Positions 35,542 to 51,930 are shown, numbered from the stretch's first letter. The stretch: DNA of 64,000 nt from Panulirus ornatus (GCF_036320965.1 NC_092250.1:9724403-9788402), one strand, 5' to 3'. Notes: generated from the sequence alone by a model not told the origin. Program-made: numbers and translations.

Positions 35542-36112
35542 TTTATTTCTACTTTATCGCTGTCTCCCGCGTTAGCGAGGTAGCGCAATGAAACAGACGA
35601 AAGAATGGCTCAACCCACCCACATACACATGTATATACATACACATCCACACACGCAAATATACATACCTATACATCTCAACGTAAACATATGCATATAC
35701 ACACACAAACATACATATATACACATGTACATAATTCATACTGTCTACCTTTATTCATTCCTATCGCCACCCCGCCACACATAAAATAACATCCCCCTCC
35801 CCCCACATGTACACGAGTTAGCGCTAGGAAAAGACAACAAAGGCCACATTCGTTCACACTCAGTCTCTAGCTGTCATGTATAATGCATCGAAACCACAGC
35901 TCCCTTTCCACATCCAGGCCCCACTGAACTTTCCTTGGTTTACCCCAGACGCTTTACATGCCCTGGTTCAATCCATTGACAGCACGTCGACCCCGGTACA
36001 TCATATCGTTCCAATTCACTCTGTTCCTTGCACGCCTATCACCCTCCTGCATGTTCAGGCCCCGATCACTCAAAATCTTTTTCACTCCGTCTTTCGACCT
36101 CCAATTTGGTAG
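35542..36112 (-). mobile_element. LINE-A piece 16: 3' end on the minus strand
   Basis: Long-form 3' UTR (35550-35975), then the last about 45 codons of the ORF in reverse (complement of [21 protein letters not shown]). It stops at about 36112 in the PNWRSK region and turns into plus-strand RT sequence. Confidence 0.85.
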
Positions 36113-36694
36113 TATTTGGTAGTAAAAGAGGTAGTAAAAGCTTTGCGGAAGATGAAAGCTGGCAAGGCAGCGGGTTTGGCAGGTATTCCAGTGGAATTTA
36201 TCAAAAAAGGGGGTGACTGTATTGTTGACTGGTTGGTGAGGATGTCTAATGTATGTATGACTCATGGTGAGGTGCCTGAGGATTGGCGGAATGCTTGTAT
36301 AGTACCATTGTACAAAGGCAAATGGGATAAAAGTGAGTGCTCTAATTATAGATGCGTAAGTTTGTTGAGTATTCCTGGGAAATTATTGAGAAGGTGAGGG
36401 CATGTACAGAGCATCAGACTGGGGAAGAGCAGTGTGGTTTCAGAAGTGGTAGATGATGTGTGGATCAGGTGTTTGCTTTGAAGAATGTATGAGAGAAATA
36501 CTTAGAAAAGCAAATGGATTTGTCATATAGCATTTATGGATCTGGAGAAGGCATATGACAGAGTTGATAGAGATGCTCTGTGGAAGGTTTTAAGAATATA
36601 TGGTGTGGGAGGCAAGTTGTTAGAAGCATCAAAAGGTTTTTATCGAGGATATAAGGCATGTGTACGTGTAGGAAGAGAGGAAAGTGATTGGTTC
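36113..36694 (+). mobile_element. LINE-A piece 17: RT fingers and palm on the plus strand
   Basis: It begins [20 protein letters not shown] immediately after the inverted junction and runs through [20 protein letters not shown] to [10 protein letters not shown], where it breaks off. One in-frame break lies near 36397 and a TGA near 36453. LDGI is LAGI here. It has no 3' part of its own. Confidence 0.82.
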
Positions 36695-39018
36695 TCTAGG
36701 AATACCTGGATTAAAAAGAGAGATATACACAATTATACGTTTGTAAGGTAGGAGAAATTGATAGGCGTGTGAATGAGAAAATTTTGGATGGTAATGTGCT
36801 GAGAGGGGCAGCTGGAGGAATGTTTGATCATTATATTGTCGAGGCGAAGGTGGAGAGTTGTAGAGGTTTTCAGAAGAGAGAATTTTGGGGTGAAGGGAGT
36901 GGTGAGAGTAAGTGAGGTTCGTAAGGAAGACTGTGCGAGGATGTGCCAAGACAGACTGAGTGCAGAATGGAAAATGGTGAGAGTAAATGACGTAAGGGGA
37001 GTGGGGGAAGAATGGGATGTATTACAGGGAACCAGTGATTGCTTGCGCAAAAGGATGCTTCTGGCATGAGAAAGATGGTAGGTGGGCAGATTAGAAAGGG
37101 TTGTGAGAGGTGGGATGAAGAAGTAAGATTGTTAGTGATAGAGAAGAGAGGGGTGTCTGAACCATATTTGCAGGGAAGTAGCGCAAATGACTGGAAGATA
37201 TATAAAAGAAAGCGGCAGGTTAAGAGAAAGGTGCAAAAGGTGAAAAAGAGGGCAAATGAGGGTTAGGGTGAGAGAGTATCGTTAGATTTTAGGGAGATGA
37301 AAAGATGTTTTGGAAGGAGGTAAGTAAAGTTCGTAAGAGAAGAGAACAAATGGGAACATCGGTGAAGGGGGCAGATGGGGAGGTAATAAAAAGGAGTGGT
37401 GAAGTGTGAAAGAGACTAAGTGAATATTTTGAAGGTTTGTTTAATGTGTTTGATGATAGAGTGGCAGACATAAGGTGTTTTGGTCAAGTGGTGTGCGAAG
37501 TGAGAGGATCAGGGAGCATGGTTTGATAAACAGGGAAGAGATAGTGAGCTTGCGGAAGATGAAAGCCGGCAAGGGGGTGGGTTTGGATAGTATTGCAGTG
37601 GAATTTATGAAAAGAAGGGGGTGGCTGTGCTGTTGATTGGTTGGTAAGGATATTCAATGTATGTATGGTTCTTTGTGAAGTGCCTGAGGAGTAGTGGAAC
37701 GCATGTGTGGTGCCGTTGTACAAAGGCAAAGGGAGTAAAGGTTCAAATTACAGAGGTATAAGTTTTCTGAGTAATATTTGATGATTATATGGGAGGGTAT
37801 TGATTAAGAGGGTAAAGGCATGTACAGAGCAGCAGATTGGGAAAGAGCAGTGTGGTGTCAGAAGTGGTAGAGGATGTGTTGATCAGGTGTTTGCTTTGAA
37901 GAATGTATGTGAGAAATATTTAGAAAAACGGATGGATTCGTATGTATCATTTATGGATCTGGAGAAGGCCTATGATAAGGTTGACAGAGAAGCTTTATGG
38001 AAGGTATTAAGAGTATATGGTGTGGGAGGTAAGTTGCTAGAAGCAGTGAAACGTTTTTATCATGGATGTAAGGCTTGTGTACGAGTAAGAAGAGAGGAAA
38101 GTGATTAGTTCCCAGTGAATGTAGGTTTGTGGCATAGGTGCGTGATGTCTCCAGTGTTGTTAATTTTTGATGGATGGGGTGGCTAGCGTAGTGAATGCAA
38201 AAGTTTTGGAGAGAGGGGCAAGTATGTAGTCTGCTGTGCATGAGAGGGCTTGGAAAGTGAGTCAGATTTTGTTCGCTGATGATACAGAGTTGTTGGTTGA
38301 TTCGGGTGAGAAACTGCAGAAGTTAGTGACTGAGTTTGGTAAAGTGTATGAAAGAAGAAAGCTGAGAGTACATGTAAATAAGAGCAAGGTTATTCGGTTC
38401 AGTAGGGTTGAAGGACAAGTTAATTGGGAGGTAAGTTGGAATGGAGAAAAACTGGAGGAAATGAAGTGTTCTAGATATTTAGGAGTGGACAGTAGCAGCG
38501 GATGGAACCATGGAGGCGGAAGTGAGTCACAGGGTTGGAGAGGAGGTGAAGGTTCTAAGAGCGTTGAAGAATGTGTGGAAGGCGAGAACATTATCTTGGA
38601 AAGCAAAAATGAGCACGTTTGAAGGAATAGTGGTTCCAACAATGTTGTGTGGTTGTGAGGCATAGGCTATAGATAGGGTTGTGTGGAGGAGGGCGGATGT
38701 GTTGGAAATGAAATCTTTGAGAACAATATGTGGTGTGTGGTGGTTTGGTCGAGTAAGTAATGAAAGGGTAAGAGAGATGTATGGTACTAAAAAGAGTATG
38801 GTTAAGAGAGCAGAGGAGGGTGTGTTGAAATGATTGGTCATATGAAGAGACTGAGTGAGGAAAGAATGACAAAGAGGAATTATGTGTCAGAGGTGGAGGG
38901 AACGAGGGAAAGTGGGAGGTCAAATTGGAGGTGGAAGATAGAGTGAAAAAGATTCTGACCGATCGGGGCCTGAACATGTAGGAGGGTGAAAGGTGTGCAA
39001 GGAATAGAGAGAATTGGA
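36695..39018 (+). mobile_element. LINE-A copy 18, old, without 3' UTR
   Basis: It restarts in the endonuclease (RNTWIKKRDIHNYTFVR at 36697), so it is joined head-on to the RT of piece 17. It passes through linker, RT and C-terminal tail to ARNRENWN near 39018. It is more diverged than the young copies. Breaks lie near 36750, 37265, 37410, 37780, 38108 and 38500. The RT box reads FADDTELLVDS. It shares the TGG to TAG change in CEAWA (about 38663) with copies 2 and 14. It ends a few codons before the stop and inverts into piece 19. Confidence 0.82.
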
Positions 39019-39703
39019 ACTCTTTTTCACTCCATCCTTCCATCTCTAATATGGTCTCCCCTTTCTTTTTGTTCCTTCCCCTTCAGACACATATATCCTC
39101 TTTGTCAACCGTTCTTTACTCATTCCCTTCATTTATTCAAAGCACTTCTGTGCACTCTTCAGTTCTCTCAGCCACACTCGTTATATTTTCCTTGCATTAC
39201 TTACTCGTTCAAACCACCTCACTTCACATATATGCCTCGCATCCATATAATAATATTGGGACTACTATGCATTCAAGCATACCCATTTTTGCCCTCCCAG
39301 ATAACGATCGCTCTTTCCACACACTCTTCAGTGCATCCAGAAAACTCGCCTTCTTACCCACCCTATGACTCACTTTCACTTTCATGGTTTCTCTGGTGCC
39401 ATTTCCACTCTCAGGTATCTAAAACACGTCACTTCCTCCAATTTTTCTCCGTTGAGATTCACACCCCAACTAACCGTTCCTCGCCTCTGGTAAACCTAAA
39501 ACCTTGCTCTTTTCGCATTTACTCTCAGTTTCCTCTTTTCACGCACCCTTCCAATCTCAGTCACAAACTTCTGCAGATTCACGCTCGAATCTGCCACCAG
39601 TGCTGCTTCATCAGCAAATAACAACTGACTCCCTTCCCAAACCTTCTGATCCCGTGCAGACATCAAACTTGTCCTCCCTAAAAGATTCGCATTTGCCTTC
39701 CTC
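39019..39703 (-). mobile_element. LINE-A piece 19, old, minus strand
   Basis: It starts in reverse at the KKIL segment directly after copy 18, and continues through the C-terminal region and RT palm to the VREVNAR region near 39700. FADEAALVADS replaces [11 protein letters not shown], so the second catalytic Asp is lost. Diverged, several frame breaks. Confidence 0.8.
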
Positions 39704-39935
39704 AATAGTCATTCAGCACGCAGGGATGACCACAAAAGTGCGATCGCTAAACATTGTCATGAAAACGATCACCCTGTACATCTTAACACTCCAGTTACAT
39801 TGTACCCCTATTCTGATATACCACCCGCAACGTCATTGAATCTGTTTAAAATGCTAGTACTAAGGACTTAAATTTGTCCCAGGAAACTTTAAAGCACATC
39901 CTATCATCTACTAAATCATTATGAAGGAATGAACA
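39704..39935 (+). repeat. R1 repeat copy b
   Basis: Inverted relative to 10230-10480. The plus strand reads, with one frame change, HKSAIAKHCHENDHPV, then a block ending ATSLNLFKMLVLRT. The NAIAKHCHEND-like peptide shared by two diverged copies suggests a formerly coding sequence. Confidence 0.55.
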
Positions 39936-40001
39936 AGAAACGATAACAAGAAAAATAGTTGAACACACATGTGTTGTCCAGGCCCCCCCCCCCCAACACA
40001 C

Positions 40002-40048
<47 letters not shown>

Positions 40049-40315
40049 AACCCCAGGAAACGATAAGACACCTCTCACTTTCCCTTTAACGGTCAGTCTA
40101 GTGTGTAGTCGACAGTGGCAGAGGAGAGACGAAATCATTGCGATGGTGTTGGGATTTAGAAACTTTATGAATTGTTTTGCGCCTTATGACGTGGATTGTT
40201 TCCGCGAAACATTTTCTGCTGCATGTGTAGTAAATTACATGTTATATAGAATTATCTTAACTCACACTGAATTGCGATTTTACCTTCATAACTATCATGA
40301 CGTACTAGTGTGAAT
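39936..40315. other. Single-copy sequence with a (CA)n tract
   Basis: A C-run (39986-39994) and CA repeats (39999-40041). The rest (40050-40315) has no recognised feature and no domain-bearing ORF. Confidence 0.6.

Positions 40316-40657
<342 letters not shown>

Positions 40658-40686
<29 letters not shown>
40658..40686. repeat. (AT)n microsatellite
   Basis: About 29 bp AT after the A-tail of ND repeat 6. Confidence 0.9.
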
Positions 40687-40688
<2 letters not shown>

Positions 40689-40888
40689 AAAAAAATGTAG
40701 CTTAGACATTGAAGCTTATTGATACAGTGGTTAAATTAATGAGAACTGCTATTGACGTTTGTGTAAATAAATTATACATTTCCTTTTTTCCATAGCCAGA
40801 GGTTGAACCATTATGTGACATTCATTTTTTTCCATTCATTTCAAGCTAGAAGTTTCAGTTTTCTAAATTGTTTCTTACATTTTTCATA
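40687..40888. other. Single-copy AT-rich sequence
   Basis: Nothing recognised; it is the left flank of the full-length LINE-A. Confidence 0.5.
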
Positions 40889-40975
40889 TGTATATATATG
40901 TATGTGTGTGTGTGTGTATATGTGCGTATGTATGTGTATGTGTGTGTATGTGTATATGTATATATATATGTATAT
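40889..40975. repeat. Mixed (TATG)/(TG)/(AT) simple repeat
   Basis: TATATATGTATGTGTGTGTG and variants directly before the LINE-A head. It suggests that even this full-length copy landed in a simple repeat. Confidence 0.85.
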
Positions 40976-43900
40976 TATCCCTGGGGATAGGGGTGAAAGA
41001 ATACTTCCCACGTATTCCTCGCGTGTCGTAGAAAGCGAGTAGAGGGGACGGGAGCGGGGGGACAGAAATCCTCCCCTCCTTGTATTAACTTTCTAAAATG
41101 GGAAACAGAAGAAGGAGTCACGCGGGGAGTGCTCATCCTCCTCGAAGGCTCAGAGTAGGGTGCCTAAATGTGTGTGGATGTAACCAAGATGTGAAAAAAG
41201 GAGAGATAGGTAGTATGTTTGAGGAAAGGAACCTGGATGTTTTGGCTTTGAGTGAAACGAAGCTCAAGGGTAAAGGGGAAGAGTGGTTTGGGAATGTCTG
41301 GGGAGTAAAGTCAGGGGTTAGTGAGAGGACAAGAGCAAGGGAAGGAGTAGCAATACTCCTGAAACAGGAGTTGTGGGAGTATGTGATAGAGTGTAAGAAA
41401 GTAAATTCTCGATTAATATGGGTAAAACTGAAAGTTGATGGAGAGAGGTGGGTGATTATTGGTGCATATGCACCTGGGTATGAGAAGAAAGATCAAGAGA
41501 GGCAAGTGTTTTGGGAGCAGCTGAATGAGTGTGTTAGTGGTTTTGATGCACGAGACCGGGTTATAGTGATGGGTGATTTGAATGCAAAGGTGAGTAATGT
41601 GGCAGTTGAGGGAATAATTGGTATACATGGGGTGTTCAGTGTTGTAAATGGAAATGGTGAAGAGCTTGTAGATTTATGTGCTGAAAAAGGACTGATGATT
41701 GGGAATACCTGGTTTAAAAAGCGAGATATACATAAGTATACTTATGTAAGTAGGAGAGATGGCCAGAGAGCGTTATTGGATTACGTGTTAATTGACAGGC
41801 GTGCGAAAGAGAGACTTTTGGATGTTAATGTGCTGAGAGGTGCAACTGGAGGGATGTCTGATCATTATCTTGTGGAGGCTAAGGTGAAGATCTGTATGAG
41901 TTTTCAGAAAAAAAGACGAGTGAATGTTGGGGTGAAGAGGATGGTGAGAGTAAGTGAGCTTGAGAAGGAGACCTGTGTGAGGAAGTACCAGGAGAGACTG
42001 AGTACAGAATGGAAAAAGGTGAGAACAATGGAAGCAAGGGGAGTGGGGGAGGAATGGGATGTATTTAGGGAATCAGTGATGGATTGCGCAAAAGATGCTT
42101 GTGGCATGAGAAGAGTGGGAGGTGGGTTGATTAGAAAGGGTAGTGAGTGGTGGGATGAAGAAGTAAGAGTATTAGTGAAAGAGAAGAGAGAGGCATTTGG
42201 ACGATTTTTGCAGGGAAAAAATGCAATTGAGTGGGAGATGTATAAAAGAAAGAGACAGGAGGTCAAGAGAAAGGTGCAAGAGGTGAAAAAAAGGGCAAAT
42301 GAGAGTTGGGGTGAGAGAGTATCATTAAATTTTAGGGAGAATAAAAAGATGTTCTGGAAGGAGGTAAATAAAGTGCGTAAGACAAGGGAGCAAATGGGAA
42401 CTTCAGTGAAGGGCGCAAATGGGGAGGTGATAACAAGTAGTGGTGATGTGAGAAGGAGATGGAGTGAGTATTTTGAAGGTTTGTTGAATGTGTTTGATGA
42501 TAGAGTGGCAGATATAGGGTGTTTTGGTCGAGGTGGTGTGCAAAGTGAGAGGGTTAGGGAAAATGATTTGGTAAACAGAGAAGAGGTAGTGAAAGCTTTG
42601 CGGAAGATGAAAGCCGGCAAGGCAGCAGGTTTGGATGGTATTGCAGTGGAATTTATTAAAAAAGGGGGTGACTGTATTGTTGACTGGTTGGTAAGGTTAT
42701 TTAATGTATGTATGACTCATGGTGAGGTGCCTGAGGATTGGCGGAATGCGTGCATAGTGCCATTGTACAAAGGCAAAGGGGATAAGAGTGAATGCTCAAA
42801 TTACAGAGGTATAAGTTTGTTGAGTATTCCTGGTAAATTATATGGGAGGGTATTGATTGAGAGGGTGAAGGCATGTACAGAGCATCAGATTGGGGAAGAG
42901 CAGTGTGGTTTCAGAAGTGGTAGAGGATGTGTGGATCAGGTTTTTGCTTTGAAGAATGTATGTGAGAAATACTTAGAAAAGCAAATGGATTTGTATGTAG
43001 CATTTATGGATCTGGAGAAGGCATATGATAGAGTTGATAGAGATGCTCTGTGGAAGGTATTAAGAATATATGGTGTGGGAGGAAAGTTGTTAGAAGCAGT
43101 GAAAAGTTTTTATCGAGGATGTAAGGCATGTGTACGTGTAGGAAGAGAGGAAAGTGATTGGTTCTCAGTGAATGTAGGTTTGCGGCAGGGGTGTGTGATG
43201 TCTCCATGGTTGTTTAATTTGTTTATGGATGGGGTTGTTAGGGATGTAAATGCAAGAGTTTTGGAAAGAGGGGCAAGTATGAGGTCTGTTGTGAATGAGA
43301 GAGCTTGGGAAGTGAGTCAGTTGTTGTTCACTGATGATACAGCGCTGGTGGCTGATTCATGTGAGAAACTGCAGAAGCTGGTGACTGAGTTTGGTAAAGT
43401 GTGTGGAAGAAGAAAGTTAAGAGTAAATATGAATAAGAGCAAGGTTATTAGGTACAGTAGGGTTGAGGGTCAAGTCAATTGGGAGGAGAGTTTGAATGGA
43501 GAAAAACTGGAGGAAGTGAAGTGTTTTAGATATCTCGGAGTGGATCTGTCAGCGGATGGAACCATGGAAGCGGAAGTGGATCATAGGGTGGGGGAGGGGG
43601 CGAAAATTCTGGGGGCCTTGAAGAATGTGTGGAAGTCGAGAACATTATCTCGGAAAGCAAAAATGGGTATGTTTGAAGGAATAGTGGTTCCAACAATGTT
43701 GTATGGTTGCGAGGCGTGGGCTATGGATAGAGTTGTGCGCAGGAGGATGGATGTGCTGGAAATGAGATGTTTGAGGACAATGTGTGGTGTGAGGTGGTTT
43801 GATCGAGTGAGTAACGTAAGGGTAAGAGAGATGTGTGGAAATAAAAAGAGCGTGGTTGAGAGAGCAGAAGAGGGTGTTTTGAAGTGGTTTGGGCACATGG

Positions 43901-44281
43901 AGAGAATGAGTGAGGAAAGATTGACCAAGAGGATATATGTGTCGGAGGTGGAGGGAACGAGGAGAAGAGGGAGACCAAATTGGAGGTGGAAGGATGGAGT
44001 GAAAAAGATTTTGTGTGATCGGGGCCTGAACATGCAGGAGGGTGAGAGGAGGGCGAGGAATAGAGTGAATTGGAGCGATGTGGTATACCGGGGTTGACGT
44101 GCTGTCAGTGGATTGAATCAAGGCATGTGAAGCGTCTGGGGTAAACCATGGAAAGCTGTGTAGGTATGTATATTTGCGTGTGTGGACGTATGTGTATACA
44201 TGTGTATGGGGGGGGGTTGGGCCATTTCTTTCGTCTGTTTCCTTGCGCTACCTCGCAAACGCGGGAGACAGCGACAAAGTA
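40974..44281 (+). mobile_element. LINE-A copy 20, full length (RTE-like non-LTR retrotransposon)
   Basis: The reference copy of the window: a leader of about 124 bases (40974-41097) starting TATCCCTGGGGATAGGGG, a single uninterrupted ORF (41098-44097), a short-form 3' UTR of about 180 bases ending GGGAGACAGCGACAAAGT, then an A-run and (AT)n. There are no LTRs and no second ORF. One ORF of about 1000 codons with an APE endonuclease before RT, and simple-repeat tails, are RTE-group traits; the exact clade needs a phylogeny. GKVCGRRK and RRRGRPNW define the young subfamily shared with copies 1, 2, 8, 13, 25, 28 and 31. Confidence 0.92.
41098..44097 (+). CDS. LINE-A polyprotein: APE endonuclease and reverse transcriptase, 999 aa
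   Basis: The ATG at 41098 is the first in-frame start after the leader, and the stop is TGA. Domains: APE endonuclease about residues 20-260 with LNVCG (N24), LSETK (E53), GAYAP (Y124), GDLNAK (D160, N162) and SDH (D255, H256); a basic linker about 285-490; RT about 495-760 with [21 protein letters not shown] (D638), GLRQGC (694-699) and the catalytic box F744-T-D746-D747; and a C-terminal region with FGHMERM (about 932) and GRPNWRW. The proteins of this class nick target DNA and copy their own RNA there. Oddity: the box is FTDD where the other young copies have FADD, a G-to-A change at a CpG. Both Asp remain, but activity may be reduced. There are other private changes, such as VRDVNARV and NMNKSKV. 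Confidence 0.93.
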   Translation: MGNRRRSHAGSAHPPRRLRVGCLNVCGCNQDVKKGEIGSMFEERNLDVLALSETKLKGKGEEWFGNVWGVKSGVSERTRAREGVAILLKQELWEYVIECKKVNSRLIWVKLKVDGERWVIIGAYAPGYEKKDQERQVFWEQLNECVSGFDARDRVIVMGDLNAKVSNVAVEGIIGIHGVFSVVNGNGEELVDLCAEKGLMIGNTWFKKRDIHKYTYVSRRDGQRALLDYVLIDRRAKERLLDVNVLRGATGGMSDHYLVEAKVKICMSFQKKRRVNVGVKRMVRVSELEKETCVRKYQERLSTEWKKVRTMEARGVGEEWDVFRESVMDCAKDACGMRRVGGGLIRKGSEWWDEEVRVLVKEKREAFGRFLQGKNAIEWEMYKRKRQEVKRKVQEVKKRANESWGERVSLNFRENKKMFWKEVNKVRKTREQMGTSVKGANGEVITSSGDVRRRWSEYFEGLLNVFDDRVADIGCFGRGGVQSERVRENDLVNREEVVKALRKMKAGKAAGLDGIAVEFIKKGGDCIVDWLVRLFNVCMTHGEVPEDWRNACIVPLYKGKGDKSECSNYRGISLLSIPGKLYGRVLIERVKACTEHQIGEEQCGFRSGRGCVDQVFALKNVCEKYLEKQMDLYVAFMDLEKAYDRVDRDALWKVLRIYGVGGKLLEAVKSFYRGCKACVRVGREESDWFSVNVGLRQGCVMSPWLFNLFMDGVVRDVNARVLERGASMRSVVNERAWEVSQLLFTDDTALVADSCEKLQKLVTEFGKVCGRRKLRVNMNKSKVIRYSRVEGQVNWEESLNGEKLEEVKCFRYLGVDLSADGTMEAEVDHRVGEGAKILGALKNVWKSRTLSRKAKMGMFEGIVVPTMLYGCEAWAMDRVVRRRMDVLEMRCLRTMCGVRWFDRVSNVRVREMCGNKKSVVERAEEGVLKWFGHMERMSEERLTKRIYVSEVEGTRRRGRPNWRWKDGVKKILCDRGLNMQEGERRARNRVNWSDVVYRG

Positions 44282-50152
<5,871 letters not shown>

Positions 50153-50284
50153 GAGATGTATAGGTATGTACATTTGCGTGTGCGGACGTGTTTGTATATA
50201 CATGTGTATGAGGGTGGGTTGGGCCATTCTTTCGTCTGTTTCCTTGCGTTACCTTGCTAACGCGGGAGACAGCGACAAAGCAAG
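50153..50284 (+). mobile_element. LINE-A piece 24: 3' UTR end only
   Basis: Plus-strand terminal part of the 3' UTR from TTGAGATGTATAGGTATGTA to GCGGGAGACAGCGACAAAGC, joined directly and in inverted orientation to piece 23. Confidence 0.85.
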
Positions 50285-50292
50285 ATAAATTT

Positions 50293-50297
<5 letters not shown>

Positions 50298-50323
<26 letters not shown>
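50298..50323. repeat. Short (AT)n
   Basis: About 25 bp AT between the LINE-A tail and the SINE array. Confidence 0.9.
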
Positions 50324-50940
50324 CGAATAAAGTGCATATGAACGCGCACCTTCATAGAACATACAAACCTCCAACAGCCAGGATCGAACCCGGGACCCCT
50401 GTGCAAGAGGTAGGCATGCTAACCGCTAGGCTATGGGACTGTATAATAGGAAACAACTATTCGAAATACTAAATACTCGAATACCCTTCGTCTCATAATG
50501 GTGAGCAACGGGGTCTATACCGGTTATTTCCGAACAGACGCACATAGCCAGCTGATAGCGTTTTACCGAACCTAACTGTACAACGCGGAGGTATATGAAT
50601 ACGAATAATGTGCATATGAACTCGCACCTTTATAGAACATACAAACCTCCAACAGCTAGGATCGAACCCGGGAACCCTGTGCAAGAGGCAGGCATGGTAA
50701 CCGCTAGGCTATGGGACTGTATAATAGGAAACAGCTATTCGAAATACTAAGTACTCGAATACCCTTCGTCTCACAATGGTGAGCAACGGGGTCTATACCG
50801 GTTATTTCCGAACAGACGCACATAGCCAGCTGATAGCGTTTTACCGAACCTAACTGTACAACGCGGAGGTATAAGAATACGAATAAAGTGCATATGAACG
50901 CGCACCTTCATAGAACATACAAACCTAAAAAATACAAACC
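50324..50940 (-). mobile_element. tRNA-derived SINE, tandem array with 278 bp period
   Basis: The block ACGAATAAAGTGCATATGAA starts at about 50324 and returns at about 50602 and 50880, exactly 278 bases apart each time: two full units and a short third. In each full unit the minus strand carries a tRNA-like pair: the B box complement GGATCGAACCCGGGA and the A box complement TAACCGCTAGGCTATGG, then a body with GTGAGCAACGGGGTCTATAC. The two full units are almost identical, so the duplication is recent. Confidence 0.8.
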
Positions 50941-50950
50941 TAAAAACATT

Positions 50951-51039
50951 ATACAGTCCCATAGCCTAGCGGTTAGCATGCCTGCCTCTTGCACAGGGGT
51001 CCCTGGTTCGATCCTGGCTGTTGGAGGTTTGTATGTTCG
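50951..51039 (+). mobile_element. tRNA-derived SINE head, plus strand
   Basis: CCATAGCCTAGCGGTTAGCA (A box) and CTGGTTCGATCCTGGCTG (B box) on the plus strand, inverted relative to the array just upstream. LINE-A copy 25 follows without any spacer at about 51040. Confidence 0.75.
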
Positions 51040-51930
51040 ATATGGAAGAAGAAAGTTAAGAGTAAATGTGAATAAGAGCAAGGTTATTAGGTACAGTAGG
51101 GTTGAGGGTCAAGTCAATTGGGAGGTGAGTTTGAATGGAGAAAAACTGGAGGAAGTGAAGTGTTTTAGATATCTGGGAGTGGATCTGGCAGCGGATGGAA
51201 CCATGGAAGCGGAAGTGGATCATAGGGTGGGGGAGGGGGCCAAAATCCTGGGGGCCTTGAAGAATGTGTGGAAGTCGAGAACATTATCTCGGAAAGCAAA
51301 AATGGGTATGTTTGAAGGAATAGTGGTTCCAACAATGTTGTATGGTTGCGAGGCGTGGGCTATGGATAGAGTTGTGCGCAGGAGGATGGATGTGCTGGAA
51401 ATGAGATGTTTGAGGACAATGTGTGGTGTGAGGTGGTTTGATCGAGTGAGTAACGTAAGGGTAAGAGAGATGTGTGGAAATAAAAAGAGCGTGGTTGAGA
51501 GAGCAGAAGAGGGTGTTTTGAAGTGGTTTGGGCACATGGAGAGAATGAGTGAGGAAAGATTGACCAAGAGGATATATATGTCGGAGGTGGAGGGAACAAG
51601 GAGAAGAGGGAGACCAAATTGGAGGTGGAAAGATGGAGTGAAAAAGATTTTGTGTGATCGGGGCCTGAACATGCAGGAGGGTGAAAGGAGGGCAAGGAAT
51701 AGAGTGAATTGGAGCGATGTGGTATACCGGGGTTGACGTGCTGTCAGTGGATTGAAGCAGGGCATGTGAAGCGTCTGGGGTAAACCATGGAAAACTGTGT
51801 AGGTATGTACATTTGCGTGTGTGGACGTATGTATATACATGTGTATTGGGGGGGGGTTGGGCCATTTCTTTCGTCTGTTTCCTTGCGCTACCTCGCAAAC
51901 GCGGGAGACAGCGACAAAGTATAATAATAA
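51040..51930 (+). mobile_element. LINE-A copy 25, 5'-truncated, coding part undamaged
   Basis: It begins [14 protein letters not shown], just after the FADD box, with the frame open from 51043 to the TGA near 51736. Only the C-terminal half is present. [12 protein letters not shown] subfamily, short 3' UTR, then an (AAT)-like tail instead of (AT)n. The frame happens to be open through the SINE as well, giving an 849-base SINE-LINE ORF from 50888 that is not expected to be a real protein. Confidence 0.88.

Noticed and set aside
41904..42620. Antisense ORF of 238 codons behind the LINE-A linker
   Set aside because: Low-complexity Ser/Pro/Leu translation of a purine-rich sense strand; broken in other copies without any sign of selection on it.
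43581..44033. Recurrent 150-codon antisense ORF beginning [11 protein letters not shown], present behind most LINE-A copies
   Set aside because: It is the exact reverse strand of the C-terminal LINE-A coding region. Its conservation follows from the sense protein, and it has no start context or domain of its own.
50324..50940. CRISPR-like or centromeric satellite array
   Set aside because: Only 2.3 units of 278 bases with pol III boxes; no spacers and no higher-order array.
50951..51039. Functional tRNA gene
   Set aside because: A and B boxes are present, but the arms do not form a full cloverleaf and the family is interspersed and extended beyond a tRNA, so tRNA-derived SINE is the better call.
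50888..51736. A 282-codon ORF spanning SINE and LINE-A copy 25
   Set aside because: The SINE part is open by chance; the joint is a retroelement junction, not a gene fusion with evidence of expression.
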